Source: Ruminococcus sp. AM22-13 (GTDB lineage Bacteria; Bacillota; Clostridia; Lachnospirales; Lachnospiraceae). Taken from it: 64,000 nucleotides of DNA. Under the pieces are notes generated by a model, which made no database searches, was not told where the DNA came from, and saw nothing but the letters and a program-made list of their open reading frames with translations. Numbering within the stretch: the stretch's first letter is position 1; each line of letters opens with the position of its first letter. Position numbers and translations under genes: made by a program. The stretch lies in NCBI RefSeq assembly GCF_003471165.1, contig NZ_QRIL01000015.1:37193-101192 (forward strand), in the 5' to 3' direction. Below are positions 42,040 to 51,232 of the stretch, one piece after another.

Positions 42040-42873
42040 TCAGGCTGCCGCCGTCAGATTCAATCCCGTTCCTCCGGCTTTCAGAGAAATGCAGAACACC
42101 TGCGTATCATCCTTATTAAAACTCTCCACCATCTGTGCGCGCTTTTCCTTACTTACAGAGCCGGTCAGCATATAGTAGCTGATTTTCTCCTCTTCAAGTC
42201 GTTTCGCAAGATGATCCATCATTGTCGTAAACTGAGAAAACAGCAGGATTTTGTGGCCACCTTCTACCGCATTACGAATCATATTCAGGCACATCTCTTT
42301 TTTTGCAGAATCACCTTTATAATCCTCAAAGACTAATGACGGATCACAACAAATCTGTCTCAATCTGGTAAGTTCCGCCAGAATTGTAATTTTAGATGAT
42401 TTAAACTCTTCTTCAGACTGTTTATCAAGCATCAGCATCATTCGTTTTACATGAGCATCATAAAGTTTCTGCTGCTCTCCTGTCAGCTGGGCAAACATGT
42501 TCTCTTCCAGTTTGTCCGGAAGGTCGGTCAGAACCTCTTTCTTTAATCTTCGAAGTACAAATGGACGTATCATTTTCTGCAAACGCTTCATCGCATCTTC
42601 ATCAGAATTCTGAACTACCGGAATCTCAACCTCTTCCCGGAATTTCTTATAGCTGTAAAGAAAACCTGGCATCAGATAATCAAAAATACTCCATAATTCA
42701 CTGAGACGATTTTCCACCGGTGTTCCTGTCAACGCCAGTCTGAATCCTGTCTGAATCTCTTTTACTGCTTTAGCAGCCTGTGTATTGGCATTCTTAATAA
42801 ACTGTGCCTCATCAATAATCTCACACTGAAAACTGTATTTTTCATATTCATTACTGTTCTGTAAGCGCAGCAC
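42040..42873 (-). pseudogene. SNF2-family helicase remnant
   Basis: 277 codons match the middle of a SNF2/Rad54-like ATPase: DEAH-box strand IIDEAQFIKN (about 19), LALTGTPVENRLSELWSIFDYLMPG (about 47-70), FVLRRLKKEVLTDLP, LTRLRQICCDPSL, the C-terminal helicase lobe ILLFSQFTTMMDHL and AGGTGLNLTAAA. It stops just there, where intact members continue with a DxWWNP-type motif VI. The N-terminal Walker A region is missing and the upstream sequence is out of frame. Intact members exceed 1000 residues. It is a leftover from a deletion. Confidence 0.8.
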
Positions 42874-42967
42874 AGATAAACTTTTTTACCTTTAATTCAA
42901 TTAAGAAGCGTTTCCCGACATATTTCTCATCAGCGTCTTTGAAATCATATTTTATGTACCTCTCTAT

Positions 42968-43018
42968 AAAAAGAACCCCTCCACCAGGCAGCCTCAATCT
43001 CTGCTCAAAGTGAAGGGA
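42968..43018 (-). terminator. terminator of the beta-galactosidase gene
   Basis: On the minus strand CCCTTCACTTTG and CTGGTGGAGGGG pair around a long loop, then TTCTTTTTAT follows, about 25 nt after the stop codon. Confidence 0.65.
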
Positions 43019-43042
43019 TTTCCTCATCCATCGCTATTTATT

Positions 43043-45067
43043 TTACACGATAACCTTTGCAACTGCAAGACCATAAACTTCAAGTTTATCGTTTCCGTTG
43101 CCATAGATCCAGCTTACCTCTCCTTCCGGTGCAGGAATGCTGACAGCCTCTGTTCCGAAGTTCTGGTAAATATAATATTTCGCATTTCCATTCTCTCTCA
43201 CTGTAATCTCCAGTGCATCCGGAATCTCTTCTTTGATTCCACAGGAAACGCCACTGTCTTTTAATACTTTCTCAAGGAAATCTCCATAGAATTCCTTATC
43301 TGCATCTGCTGCCACATACCATGCCTTGCCTTCGCCATATTCATTGACAGTCAGGCAGGAATATCCTTCATAGAAATCACTTCCATAAGTCATTAAAGTA
43401 CGTGCCCCGCGAAGTTCTACAAGGTCACACAGATACTTGCAAGTATAAGTCTTATCCATTCCAAGTTCATTACCCGGTACAGGAACGAAAGAATTCTCTT
43501 CCCAGTCATAAAGACCATCAATCTCTGTACTTCTGATTCCCAACACATCCATCAGTCCATGCGGAGTTCCTTCCAGATAACATCTGTCAGTATCATCTGC
43601 GATTCCTGACCAGTAACTTGTCACCAGAACACCGCCGTTCTCCACAAATGCACGAACGTTTTCTGCGAAACCTTCTTTGAACATATAAACCATTGGCAGC
43701 GCCAGCACTTTATAATTGTCCAGATCACAAGTCATATCAATCACATCTACATTCACGCCCTGCTTACGGAAACCTCTGTAGAATTTCAGCATTGCTTCCA
43801 GATAATGCAGACCTTTATTTCTCGGGCCCTGGCTGTCTTCCATTGCCCACTGGCTGTCCCAGTCATAAATCATGGCCACCGGACTGCTCATTGTCGTTCC
43901 CGCCAGTTCCTTTAACTCTTTTAAAGTTGCTCCGACTTTGGAAACCTCTTTAAATACTCTCGTATCATTTCCACCGTAATGATCGATCACCGCGCCATGG
44001 AACTTCTCAGAAGCACCTCTGCTCTGGCGGATCTGGAAATAAAGAGCACCCTCTCCACCATGTGCGATTGCCTGCATAGACTGTGCAAAAAGCATTCCAG
44101 GTTTCTTTAACTTGCTGACGCTCTGCCAGTTTGTAGAAGTCGGGCAGGACTCCATCTGGAAGAATGGTTTACCTTTCAGAGAGCGCATCAGGTCATGGCA
44201 CATTCCGTTATCATAAGCCGTATCGATCACTGCTTCTTTATGCCATGTCGGGTAAGTATCCCAGGAAACCACATCAATTTCTTTTGCAATTTTAAAGTAA
44301 TCCAGACCTCCGAAATAATGCATCAGATTTGCGGTTGTCGGAAGTGTGCTTCCACCCTCTCTCAGCGCGGCAATCTCCTGATGAATGAAGTCTGCTGTCT
44401 GATGAGTAACAAAACGTTTCCAGTCCAGGTTCAATGCATGAAGCTGTGTCTCACCAATTTTAGAAGGACTTTCAATCTGATCAAAACTGTTGTAAGTATG
44501 GCTCCAGAATGTTGTGCACCACTGATCATTCAGGTTTTCAATCGTCTGATATTTCTCTTTCAGCCAGTTACGAAATGCTTCCTGGCAAAGAGGACAATGG
44601 CATTCTCCGCCATACTCATTTGAAATATGCCACAGGATAACACCCGGATGTGTGGCAACTTCCTGCGCCAGTTTCTTATTGATGATATGTACCTTCTCTC
44701 TGTAAACAGGAGAAGTATAGCAATGATTATGTCTGAATCCAAACAGTGCTCTGTGACGTGTCTCATCTACACGAAGCACTTCCGGATATTTATCAGCCAT
44801 CCATTTCGGTCTTGCACCTGAAGGTGTTGCAAGAATTGTTGAGATTCCTCTTTTGTAAAGCTTATCAATAATTTCCTGCAGCCATCCGAAGTTAAATACT
44901 CCTTCTTCCGGTTCCAGTGTGGACCAGGAAAAAATTCCAAGGCTTACCACATTGCATCCGGACTCCTCTAACATATCAATATCCTTTGCCAGAATATCCG
45001 GTCTTTTTAACCACTGTTCAGGATTGTAGTCGCCGCCATGAAGCAGCTTGTCGGTTCTAAAATCCAT
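43043..45067 (-). CDS. GH42 beta-galactosidase
   Basis: Hydrolyses terminal beta-galactosides, probably oligosaccharides imported by the neighbouring ABC system. The 674 residues follow the GH42 layout: TIM barrel with HGGDYNPEQWLKRPDI (about 10-25), acid/base in WHISNEYGGECHC (about 146-158) and nucleophile in FFQMESCPTSTNW (about 307-319). The trimerisation domain follows (about 390-600, MIYDWDSQWAMEDSQGPRNKGLHYLEAM) and then a C-terminal beta domain. No signal peptide, so it is intracellular. GGAGA lies 8 nt before the ATG. It ends the beta-galactoside locus after a TraX-like gene. Confidence 0.93.
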   Translation of the reverse strand: MDFRTDKLLHGGDYNPEQWLKRPDILAKDIDMLEESGCNVVSLGIFSWSTLEPEEGVFNFGWLQEIIDKLYKRGISTILATPSGARPKWMADKYPEVLRVDETRHRALFGFRHNHCYTSPVYREKVHIINKKLAQEVATHPGVILWHISNEYGGECHCPLCQEAFRNWLKEKYQTIENLNDQWCTTFWSHTYNSFDQIESPSKIGETQLHALNLDWKRFVTHQTADFIHQEIAALREGGSTLPTTANLMHYFGGLDYFKIAKEIDVVSWDTYPTWHKEAVIDTAYDNGMCHDLMRSLKGKPFFQMESCPTSTNWQSVSKLKKPGMLFAQSMQAIAHGGEGALYFQIRQSRGASEKFHGAVIDHYGGNDTRVFKEVSKVGATLKELKELAGTTMSSPVAMIYDWDSQWAMEDSQGPRNKGLHYLEAMLKFYRGFRKQGVNVDVIDMTCDLDNYKVLALPMVYMFKEGFAENVRAFVENGGVLVTSYWSGIADDTDRCYLEGTPHGLMDVLGIRSTEIDGLYDWEENSFVPVPGNELGMDKTYTCKYLCDLVELRGARTLMTYGSDFYEGYSCLTVNEYGEGKAWYVAADADKEFYGDFLEKVLKDSGVSCGIKEEIPDALEITVRENGNAKYYIYQNFGTEAVSIPAPEGEVSWIYGNGNDKLEVYGLAVAKVIV

Positions 45068-45210
45068 ACCTGTTCTCCTTTTAATTCTCTATTCTCAGTC
45101 GTTTTCTTTTTCATTACCATATTTAATACTCTATCCGATTTCAAAACACTCTCTTCTCGTTGCGTATTACTTTTCTCAGTCAAAGCAGACGGGATTTGAT
45201 TTCATTCTTC

Positions 45211-45987
45211 TTACAGGATATAGTTTGCAATTACTCCAAGCACCAGCAAATGCAAAGGATAAAAAGCATAATAGACATATTTATTGATACGATCTTTTCT
45301 TTCTCCAGTGTAGCACCAGATTCCATAGAATGCAATCGGTCCGGTCACATACATCAGACTTATAATACAGCCCAGCACTGTTTTCAGCACATTTTTTGAC
45401 TCAAACACATAGAACACAAACACAAGCAGCACCATACAAAGTCCATACTCTGCCCGGAAAATGCTCACCCAGACAATAGCTGCGATCAGGATCAGTACCT
45501 TTAACATACCACCTGTAAATCCGGAAGTTTCTTTAAACAGATCTAAGCATTTCAGCATAACCAGACAGATACACATCGTGATCATTGCATTCTGGCTGGA
45601 AAAATCCCATATTTTTCCACGAATTGCCAGATCATACGGAATCTCACTGACCAGAGCAGTAATTACCATCGTGATCAGATATTTCTTATAATCTGATGTA
45701 TTTCGAAATCCCTCTACCAGCAAAAACGCAAATACGGGAATCGCCATCCCGCCAATAAGCTGCATGATGGACCCGATTCCCGCAAGTGTCATTAAACGGG
45801 AATCCTGGGACATCGCCTGGTTCAGACTTTCCTGCGTGTACTGGTCTAAATGGATCAGGCCTTTCTCAATAACAGCAATTCCAACAGTCTGGATCAGCAT
45901 GACAATACATGCAAACATCTTCAGCCCATCGGCTGTAATGTCCGGAGTTTTCCAGACGATTCCTCTTCTTCCCGTTGTCATATTCAT
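45211..45987 (-). CDS. TraX-like integral membrane protein
   Basis: A 258-residue protein with about seven or eight hydrophobic helices. The TraX pattern is visible: DGLKMFACIVMLIQTVGIA (about 20-38), IGGMAIPVFAFLLVEGFRNTSDYKKYLITMVITALVSEIPYDLA (about 76-120), ending YVYYAFYPLHLLVLGVIANYI. In plasmids TraX acetylates pilin; chromosomal copies in gut Firmicutes occur in sugar or surface loci with unknown acyltransferase-like roles. Here it begins 4 nt after the ABC permease stop codon and precedes the GH42 gene, so it is part of the operon. Confidence 0.8.
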   Translation of the reverse strand: MNMTTGRRGIVWKTPDITADGLKMFACIVMLIQTVGIAVIEKGLIHLDQYTQESLNQAMSQDSRLMTLAGIGSIMQLIGGMAIPVFAFLLVEGFRNTSDYKKYLITMVITALVSEIPYDLAIRGKIWDFSSQNAMITMCICLVMLKCLDLFKETSGFTGGMLKVLILIAAIVWVSIFRAEYGLCMVLLVFVFYVFESKNVLKTVLGCIISLMYVTGPIAFYGIWCYTGERKDRINKYVYYAFYPLHLLVLGVIANYIL

Positions 45988-45991
45988 AATA

Positions 45992-46846
45992 TCAACCTTT
46001 TACAGCACCGCCTGTAATTCCTTCCACATAGAATTTCTGCATGATCATAAACAGAATAGAAATCGGTACGGATACCAGTACACCACCTGCACAGAACTGA
46101 GTGAAGTAAGAGTTGATAAGACTCTTATCCAGCATCTTATACAGACCAATGGCAACTGTATATTTGGAAGAAATTCCGGCATTCAGAATCATCTTTGCAT
46201 ACACGAAATCCATCCATGGTACCAGGAAACTGCTGATAACTGTATAAACAACGATCGGGCGACTCATCGGCAGAACCATCTGGAAGAAAATTCTTGCCTC
46301 GCTGCATCCGTCAATTCGTGCAGCCTCGCAGAGCGCTCTCGGAACGGTATCAAAGAATCCCTTCGCAATCAGATAGCCAAGACCTGATGATGCAGAGTAA
46401 ACCATGATCAGACCAGCATAGCTGTTTGTCAGGTTAAAGGATTTCAGTGTGAAATATACCGCGATCATCGCCAGCATACCAGGAAACAGATTCAGGATAA
46501 CCGCCATATTCATCAGCGGTTTTCTCATCTTAAATCTCATAACAGATGTTGCATAAGCAACCATCAGTACAAACATGGTGGAAATCACACAGGTAAAGCA
46601 TGCAATGATAAATGTATTCAGAAACCACTGTGGGAACTGAGATACGGAATCCGGATGAAACAGCTTCAGGTAATTAGTGATGCTCCATTCCTTCGGAAAA
46701 AATGTACTGGTATTCATTCCTGAGTATGCGCTGAAGGAAGTACATACCAGCCAGATGATCGGAACCAGCCAGATAAATGCCAGCACTGCGATCAATAAAT
46801 TATGTAATACTATAGAAGAAGTACGACTATCTTTCATCTTTTTCAT
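45992..46846 (-). CDS. ABC sugar importer permease (MalG/GanQ type)
   Basis: A 284-residue inner-membrane permease with six helices. The EAA loop for ATPase contact is EAARIDGCSEARIFFQMVLPMSRP (about 188-211). Together with the MalF-type permease and the binding protein it imports oligosaccharides, here probably beta-galactosides. Its ATG overlaps the MalF-type stop codon by one base (TAATG). No ATPase gene is present, so a shared MsmX-type ATPase elsewhere must energise the importer. Confidence 0.9.
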   Translation of the reverse strand: MKKMKDSRTSSIVLHNLLIAVLAFIWLVPIIWLVCTSFSAYSGMNTSTFFPKEWSITNYLKLFHPDSVSQFPQWFLNTFIIACFTCVISTMFVLMVAYATSVMRFKMRKPLMNMAVILNLFPGMLAMIAVYFTLKSFNLTNSYAGLIMVYSASSGLGYLIAKGFFDTVPRALCEAARIDGCSEARIFFQMVLPMSRPIVVYTVISSFLVPWMDFVYAKMILNAGISSKYTVAIGLYKMLDKSLINSYFTQFCAGGVLVSVPISILFMIMQKFYVEGITGGAVKG

Positions 46847-48306
46847 TATTGATATGTTCCCTCCTTATCTCCCTTGATCATCCTGTTAAATGCAACCAGG
46901 GTGAATACTGCACAAATAATAAACACAATAATACCGATTGCTGATGCCATCTTATAGTTGTAGTAATCCTGAGTCAGACGAAACAGCCAGGTAACCAGAA
47001 GGTCAACCTCTTTTGCCTGTGAGCTTGCCATTGCCTGATTCGTTGTTGTATAAACATCCTGTGTAAGCAGATAAATAACATTAAAGTTATTAATATTTTT
47101 TACAAAGTCCGTGATCAGAGCAGGTCCTGTTACAAAGAGCAGATATGGCATTGTGATCTTTCTGAATATCTGGAAGTTTGTTGCACCGTCTACTCTTGCA
47201 CTCTCAAGCTGGTCAGAAGGAAGGTTCATCAGAACACCTGTTGCGATCAGCATCTGATACGGAACACCGATCCAGATATTAATAAGGATAATCATTACAT
47301 GTGCCCAGCCCGGAGCAGAAAGAAATGGAATATAGCTTGTGGACACAAGTCCTATGCTTCTTAAGAATCCTGTCAATCCAATGCTGTGACAGATTGTATT
47401 GACAATACCACCATTTGAAAAGAAGTTACGCACCAGCAGAAGTGACACAAACTGTGGAACTGCAATAGTTACAATAAATAAAGTACGCCACATTTTCGGC
47501 AGTCTTGTTTTTTTGCTGTTGAGAAGCAGTGAAAGCAGGATACCACCGATATAAGTTGTGAATGTTGCAAAGAAAGCCCATACAAGCGTCCATCCCAGAA
47601 CCCGCACAAATGCATATCCGAATGTGGATGTAAGACCACCGCCGCCAAACAGATTGATAAAGTTACTGAGACCAACCCATGAGAACAACTCAGTAGGCGG
47701 CATATGCTGCTGATCATAATTTGTAAATGCTACAAAGATCAAAAGCAGGATTGGAATAAAAGTAAAGATAAGAACTCCGAGCACCGGAAGTGTAAGTAAC
47801 GTAATGTGAAACTTCTCTTCTGTCAGTGATCTGAGATCTTCTTTAAAAGTATTGATATGCTTTCCGGCTTCTTCCATTTTCTGAAGTGCGTAAGCATTGA
47901 TCACGTTCTTAAACCACACAACAGCCGCCGCAAACCACACAACAAAACTGAACAATGAAAACAACAGGATTGTAAAGGAATTATCATAATCATTAAATTC
48001 ACTTTTCATTGTTTTCATGTTAAAGACTTTTTCCATCTTTACAGTACCAAGGGTACTGAATTTTGGTACATACTGCATTGCAAATTTCACTGAAAAAACA
48101 ATCACTGCAATCTCCAGCAATGTCATCAGTGCTGCTTTCACATACTGTTTACGCTTTGCATAACCTGCACCCATCCAGATCAGGGACAGCTTTACAAACG
48201 CATCACCTTTCACTACAGCAGTACCAAAGTCAGCGAAAAATCCACCGATAGCTTTAAAGAATCCACTCACTGCCGCTACAGCAGAATTATTTTCCTGTGC
48301 TGCCAT
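46846..48306 (-). CDS. ABC sugar importer permease (MalF/GanP type)
   Basis: A 486-residue permease. An unusually long N-terminal part (about 1-150) with two or three extra helices (YVKAALMTLLEIAVIVFSVKF; FTILLFSLFSFVVWFAAAVVWF) precedes the six-helix MalF core. The EAA-type loop is ESARVDGATNFQIFRKITMPYLL (about 365-390). GanP/MalF proteins with such extensions occur in Firmicutes. I start at the ATG at 48306 (MAAQENN) because the AGGAGG site lies inside the first five codons of the longer frame. Confidence 0.9.
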   Translation of the reverse strand: MAAQENNSAVAAVSGFFKAIGGFFADFGTAVVKGDAFVKLSLIWMGAGYAKRKQYVKAALMTLLEIAVIVFSVKFAMQYVPKFSTLGTVKMEKVFNMKTMKSEFNDYDNSFTILLFSLFSFVVWFAAAVVWFKNVINAYALQKMEEAGKHINTFKEDLRSLTEEKFHITLLTLPVLGVLIFTFIPILLLIFVAFTNYDQQHMPPTELFSWVGLSNFINLFGGGGLTSTFGYAFVRVLGWTLVWAFFATFTTYIGGILLSLLLNSKKTRLPKMWRTLFIVTIAVPQFVSLLLVRNFFSNGGIVNTICHSIGLTGFLRSIGLVSTSYIPFLSAPGWAHVMIILINIWIGVPYQMLIATGVLMNLPSDQLESARVDGATNFQIFRKITMPYLLFVTGPALITDFVKNINNFNVIYLLTQDVYTTTNQAMASSQAKEVDLLVTWLFRLTQDYYNYKMASAIGIIVFIICAVFTLVAFNRMIKGDKEGTYQ

Positions 48307-48353
48307 ATCTTTCCTCCTCATAATTTCATATGGTTACTGTCTATCTTTAAAAC

Positions 48354-48385
48354 AGCCCACATGCCGTTATGCATATGGGCTATCT
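48354..48385 (-). terminator. intercistronic hairpin after the solute-binding protein gene
   Basis: On the minus strand AGCCCATATGC and GCATGTGGGCT pair and are followed by GTTTTAAAG. Between the binding-protein and permease genes it probably causes partial termination or stabilises the upstream mRNA, keeping binding protein in excess. Confidence 0.65.
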
Positions 48386-48413
48386 TTTTAGTATTTGCTG
48401 TCAGATAGTAATA

Positions 48414-49679
48414 TTATTCTACAGAAGCAGTAGCACCCTCTACCAGATTATCAAGTGCTTCCTGGATTGCATTGTCGTCATCTGCTGCTAATGTTCCCTG
48501 TGCAATCAGTTCTCCGAATGTCTTTGCAGGATCCCAGTATTTTCCGCCAACCTTCTGAGCCTGTGCATATTCAGACTGAGCTGCAAGTGCTGCAAGTGCT
48601 ACATTTTCCTGAACAGAATCAGATGCTGCCACATTCTTGTTTGAAGGACCACTTTCTCTCTGATCAAAGAACATCTGCTGGGACTCTTCGTTTGTAAGGT
48701 ACTCTGCAAGAAGAACTGCCCATCCGGAATTCTCAGAATAACCGTTTACACCAACATATTTGTAACCGGCAACTGATCCCTGCTGAACCTGTGCATCACC
48801 TACTGTAAATGTAGGAAGTTTTGTTGCTGCATATCCATCACCAAATGCTTCCTGTGCTGTCATAGCATCCCATGTACCGGAAACACATGCTGCAAGATTT
48901 CCTGATGCAAGCTGATTGGAAATGTCACCATCAGCAACCGCCATAAATGCCGGATTGGATGCAATATCAAGCATTCCTTTTACTACATCAACACCCGTAT
49001 ATCCGTCAGCACTTGTTCCGTTCCAGTCCATAGTTGTTGTTCCGTCATCGTTAAGCCCTGTTGTAAATCCTGCTCCATAGAAGAAAGAAGCATTGTACCA
49101 TCCGGAAGCAAGTGTCATACCAACTTTCTTTCCAGCCTTATCAGCTGCTTCAAGAAGGCTGTCCCAGCTTGCTGCAGCTTCTTCTGAAATTACAGATGAA
49201 TCATAGTAAAGAAAATATCCGTTGTCAGCAGCTCTTGGAAATGCATACAGGCTGCCATCAATTGTTGCTGCATCAATAGAGCCTTCAACGTTTGCAGCTT
49301 TTACATCATCAAGTGTTGTATCTGCAAGCTGCAGCGCCTCTGCATAATCATCAAGTTTCAGAAGTGCTCCGGCTTTTACAAGATCCGGAAGCTGATCATC
49401 TGCGAATGCATATACATCTGCACCTGCCTCTACGTCTGTCAGAATTGTATCTTTTGCAGTAGACTCAGATTCTACTCCAATCTGAATATCAAATTTCTGA
49501 TCTGCATACTTCTCCTGAAATTTATCTGTCAGTTCTTTTAATAAATTCTGATCTTCCTCAGCGCCCCATACAGTCAGTTTAATTGTCTCGTCCTCTGCTG
49601 CGCTTACACATACTGTGCAGGAAAGTGCCATAGCTGCTGCCAGTAACGGTGCGATTACCTTTTTTACATTTTTTCTCAT
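48414..49679 (-). CDS. ABC sugar-binding protein (MalE/GanS type)
   Basis: A 421-residue extracytoplasmic solute-binding protein. A basic N-terminus and hydrophobic core (MRKNVKKVIAPLLAAAMALSCTVCVSAAEDE) form a signal peptide. Cleavage after VSA is plausible, while the ALSC sequence is a poor lipobox. The mature part begins TIKLTVWGAEEDQNLLKELTDKF, typical of family 1 binding proteins, with AYKYVGVNGYSENSGWAVLLAEYLTNEESQQ near the C-terminus. It captures oligosaccharide outside the membrane for the permeases encoded downstream. AGGAGG precedes the ATG. Confidence 0.9.
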   Translation of the reverse strand: MRKNVKKVIAPLLAAAMALSCTVCVSAAEDETIKLTVWGAEEDQNLLKELTDKFQEKYADQKFDIQIGVESESTAKDTILTDVEAGADVYAFADDQLPDLVKAGALLKLDDYAEALQLADTTLDDVKAANVEGSIDAATIDGSLYAFPRAADNGYFLYYDSSVISEEAAASWDSLLEAADKAGKKVGMTLASGWYNASFFYGAGFTTGLNDDGTTTMDWNGTSADGYTGVDVVKGMLDIASNPAFMAVADGDISNQLASGNLAACVSGTWDAMTAQEAFGDGYAATKLPTFTVGDAQVQQGSVAGYKYVGVNGYSENSGWAVLLAEYLTNEESQQMFFDQRESGPSNKNVAASDSVQENVALAALAAQSEYAQAQKVGGKYWDPAKTFGELIAQGTLAADDDNAIQEALDNLVEGATASVE

Positions 49680-49711
49680 TTTCTCTTCCTCCTGATTTTT
49701 TGGTGGTTGTA

Positions 49712-49725
49712 CGCAATCATTTCTT
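49712..49725. promoter_or_regulatory. weak operator-like half site upstream of the binding-protein gene
   Basis: CGCAATCATTTCTT matches only the first half of the operator CGCAANCGNTTGCG seen at 49782 and 51209. It may be an auxiliary site for the LacI-type regulator. Weak. Confidence 0.3.
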
Positions 49726-49731
49726 AAACAT

Positions 49732-49758
49732 ATTACTATTCACTGCGTGCACAGTAAC
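49732..49758. mobile_element. minimal MITE-like palindrome (27 bp)
   Basis: ATTACTATTCAC and GTGCACAGTAAC around a 3-nt centre, related to the family ends at 528 and 11165. It lies in the untranslated leader of the binding-protein mRNA, between the operator and the start codon. Confidence 0.55.
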
Positions 49759-49781
49759 CATAACGCTCTGTTTTTTTGTTG

Positions 49782-49795
49782 CGCAACCGATTGTT
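49782..49795. promoter_or_regulatory. LacI-type operator at the importer promoter
   Basis: CGCAACCGATTGTT, matching 12 of 14 positions of the lacI-promoter operator CGCAACCGATTGCG (51209-51222). It lies directly downstream of the -10 box, so a bound repressor would cover the start site. Confidence 0.7.
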
Positions 49796-49804
49796 CATGT
49801 TTTT

Positions 49805-49833
49805 AGTATATTACATAATTTTATTAAAGTCAA
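49805..49833 (-). promoter_or_regulatory. promoter of the beta-galactoside operon
   Basis: TTGACT (49828-49833) and TATACT (49805-49810) with exactly 17 bp between them on the minus strand. The LacI-type operator follows. This should drive the binding protein, permeases, TraX-like and GH42 genes. Confidence 0.75.
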
Positions 49834-49909
49834 TTAGCCATTATTATCTAATTTTCAGCTGATATTTTGCTATATTGCACAATAATCTTGTTCGTTTTCC
49901 GTTTTTCTG

Positions 49910-49923
49910 CGCAATCGTTTTTT
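49910..49923. promoter_or_regulatory. second operator-like site upstream of the importer promoter
   Basis: CGCAATCGTTTTTT resembles the left half and centre of the LacI-type operator. It lies about 75 nt upstream of the -35 box, where it could support looping. Confidence 0.4.
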
Positions 49924-49944
49924 CAACCCCTGCCTCAATATAAT

Positions 49945-49998
49945 GTCAATCGGATATTCGCAATCCGCTTCCGCTACGTGGCTATACATCGAATAACT
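49945..49998. repeat. family-C repeat copy (left half)
   Basis: GTCAATCGGATATTCGCAATCCGC...GCTACGTGGCTATACATCGAATAACTGCC. It is nearly the same as 35790 and 60310. The right half is lost. Confidence 0.65.
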
Positions 49999-50126
49999 GC
50001 CCGTGAATCCTACAATCAGGACTCTCCGCCTGCAACGAATTGATTCTGTGACATAATTTCTTTCCGCTGTAGTGCGGTCCTGCCATACCATAGGAATATT
50101 ACGGAGTAATTTCTTATGATTGATAT

Positions 50127-50157
50127 AAAAAGGGAACCCTTATTCCAAGGATTCCCT
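50127..50157 (-). terminator. terminator of the LacI-type regulator gene
   Basis: On the minus strand AGGGAATCC and GGGTTCCCT pair, followed by TTTTTAT, about 20 nt after the stop codon. Confidence 0.8.
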
Positions 50158-50177
50158 ACATTTCTCATATACTTTAT

Positions 50178-51188
50178 TTATTGTGTTGATTCTCTCAGCA
50201 CTACCTGATAATTAAGCGGTGTTATTTCTTCCTGTGGATTCTCTCCAAGAATCTTCAATAGCTTAGTACAAGCCATTTTTCCAAGCCGTACCGCATCAAA
50301 CTTAATACTCGTAACCGGTGGATTATGATATTCCAGATTTTTACTGTCATACATACTCGCTGCTTTTATTTGTGCCGGTACCTGTATTTTCTTTTCCCTC
50401 AGGCTGCTCATACACATACTGCAGATCACGTCATCCATGCATACAATACCGTCTGCTCCTGCTGCATACAACTTACTTACTGCCTCTGATACAACCAGCT
50501 GATTATCTACATTCATGAAAATAAGATTCTCATCAACAGGAATCCCTAATTCATGATGTGCATCCAGAAATCCCTGATATCTGCTTACCGTAACATTGTA
50601 AGACTGATTTCCCCCAAGGAGCGCAAGGTGACGCATTCCCTTCATCAGCATAATACTTGTCAGTTCTTTTCCTGCCTCCTGATTCTTATTATCTATAAAT
50701 GGAATATTCGGATCATCTGACGGACCGATCAGCACAAATGGTTCTCTGCACTCTTTCAGATATTTCTGTACCTTAGAGCTTACCACCGCCCTGCTCACTA
50801 TAATCCCATCCACCTTGCGATTTGCTTCCAGACGCTGTATCTGCGATATATCTTCTCCGTCAATCATAGAAATAATGATATCATAATTATATTCCGAGGC
50901 TACTTCACAGATTCCATTCATACAATCTTTAAAAAACAGGAACTCTGTCGCAACATAATCTTTCGGCATTAACAGTGCAATATTATAAGTTTTTCGCTGT
51001 GCAAGGCCTCTCGCAACAACGTTTGGACGATAGTCATGCTCCTTGATAAATGCCAATACTCTTTCTCTGGTTGCCTGTCCGATCCGTCCCTTTCCCGAAA
51101 TAGCTCTGGATACCGTTGTTTTACTAACTCCAAGCTCTCTTGCAATATCATCAATTGTATATATTCTCTTCTCTTCTTCTGTCATCAT
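50178..51188 (-). CDS. LacI-family regulator of the beta-galactoside locus
   Basis: A 336-residue repressor. The N-terminal HTH and hinge are YTIDDIARELGVSKTTVSRAISGKGRIGQATRERVLAFIKEHDYRPNVVARGLA (about 7-60). The periplasmic-binding-protein-like sensor domain follows (NIALLMPKDYV, IISMIDGEDIS, VDGIIVSRAV, LALLGGNQSYNVTVSRYQGF, ADGIVCMDDVICSMCM). An operator is found at its own promoter and at the importer promoter, so it should regulate both. The start ATG at 51188 has AGGAT upstream; an earlier in-frame start would include the operator. Confidence 0.9.
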   Translation of the reverse strand: MMTEEEKRIYTIDDIARELGVSKTTVSRAISGKGRIGQATRERVLAFIKEHDYRPNVVARGLAQRKTYNIALLMPKDYVATEFLFFKDCMNGICEVASEYNYDIIISMIDGEDISQIQRLEANRKVDGIIVSRAVVSSKVQKYLKECREPFVLIGPSDDPNIPFIDNKNQEAGKELTSIMLMKGMRHLALLGGNQSYNVTVSRYQGFLDAHHELGIPVDENLIFMNVDNQLVVSEAVSKLYAAGADGIVCMDDVICSMCMSSLREKKIQVPAQIKAASMYDSKNLEYHNPPVTSIKFDAVRLGKMACTKLLKILGENPQEEITPLNYQVVLRESTQ

Positions 51189-51208
51189 AATAACATCCTG
51201 TCGATATG

Positions 51209-51222
51209 CGCAACCGATTGCG
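51209..51222. promoter_or_regulatory. LacI-type operator at the regulator's own promoter
   Basis: CGCAACCGATTGCG, a 14-bp near palindrome (CGCAANCGNTTGCG) centred on CG as in LacI-family operators. It lies between the -10 box and the start codon, suggesting autoregulation. Confidence 0.75.
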
Positions 51223-51232
51223 TTTTTCGTAT

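Noticed and set aside
49870..50091. 73-codon minus-strand ORF
   Set aside because: It is largely a family-C repeat copy.
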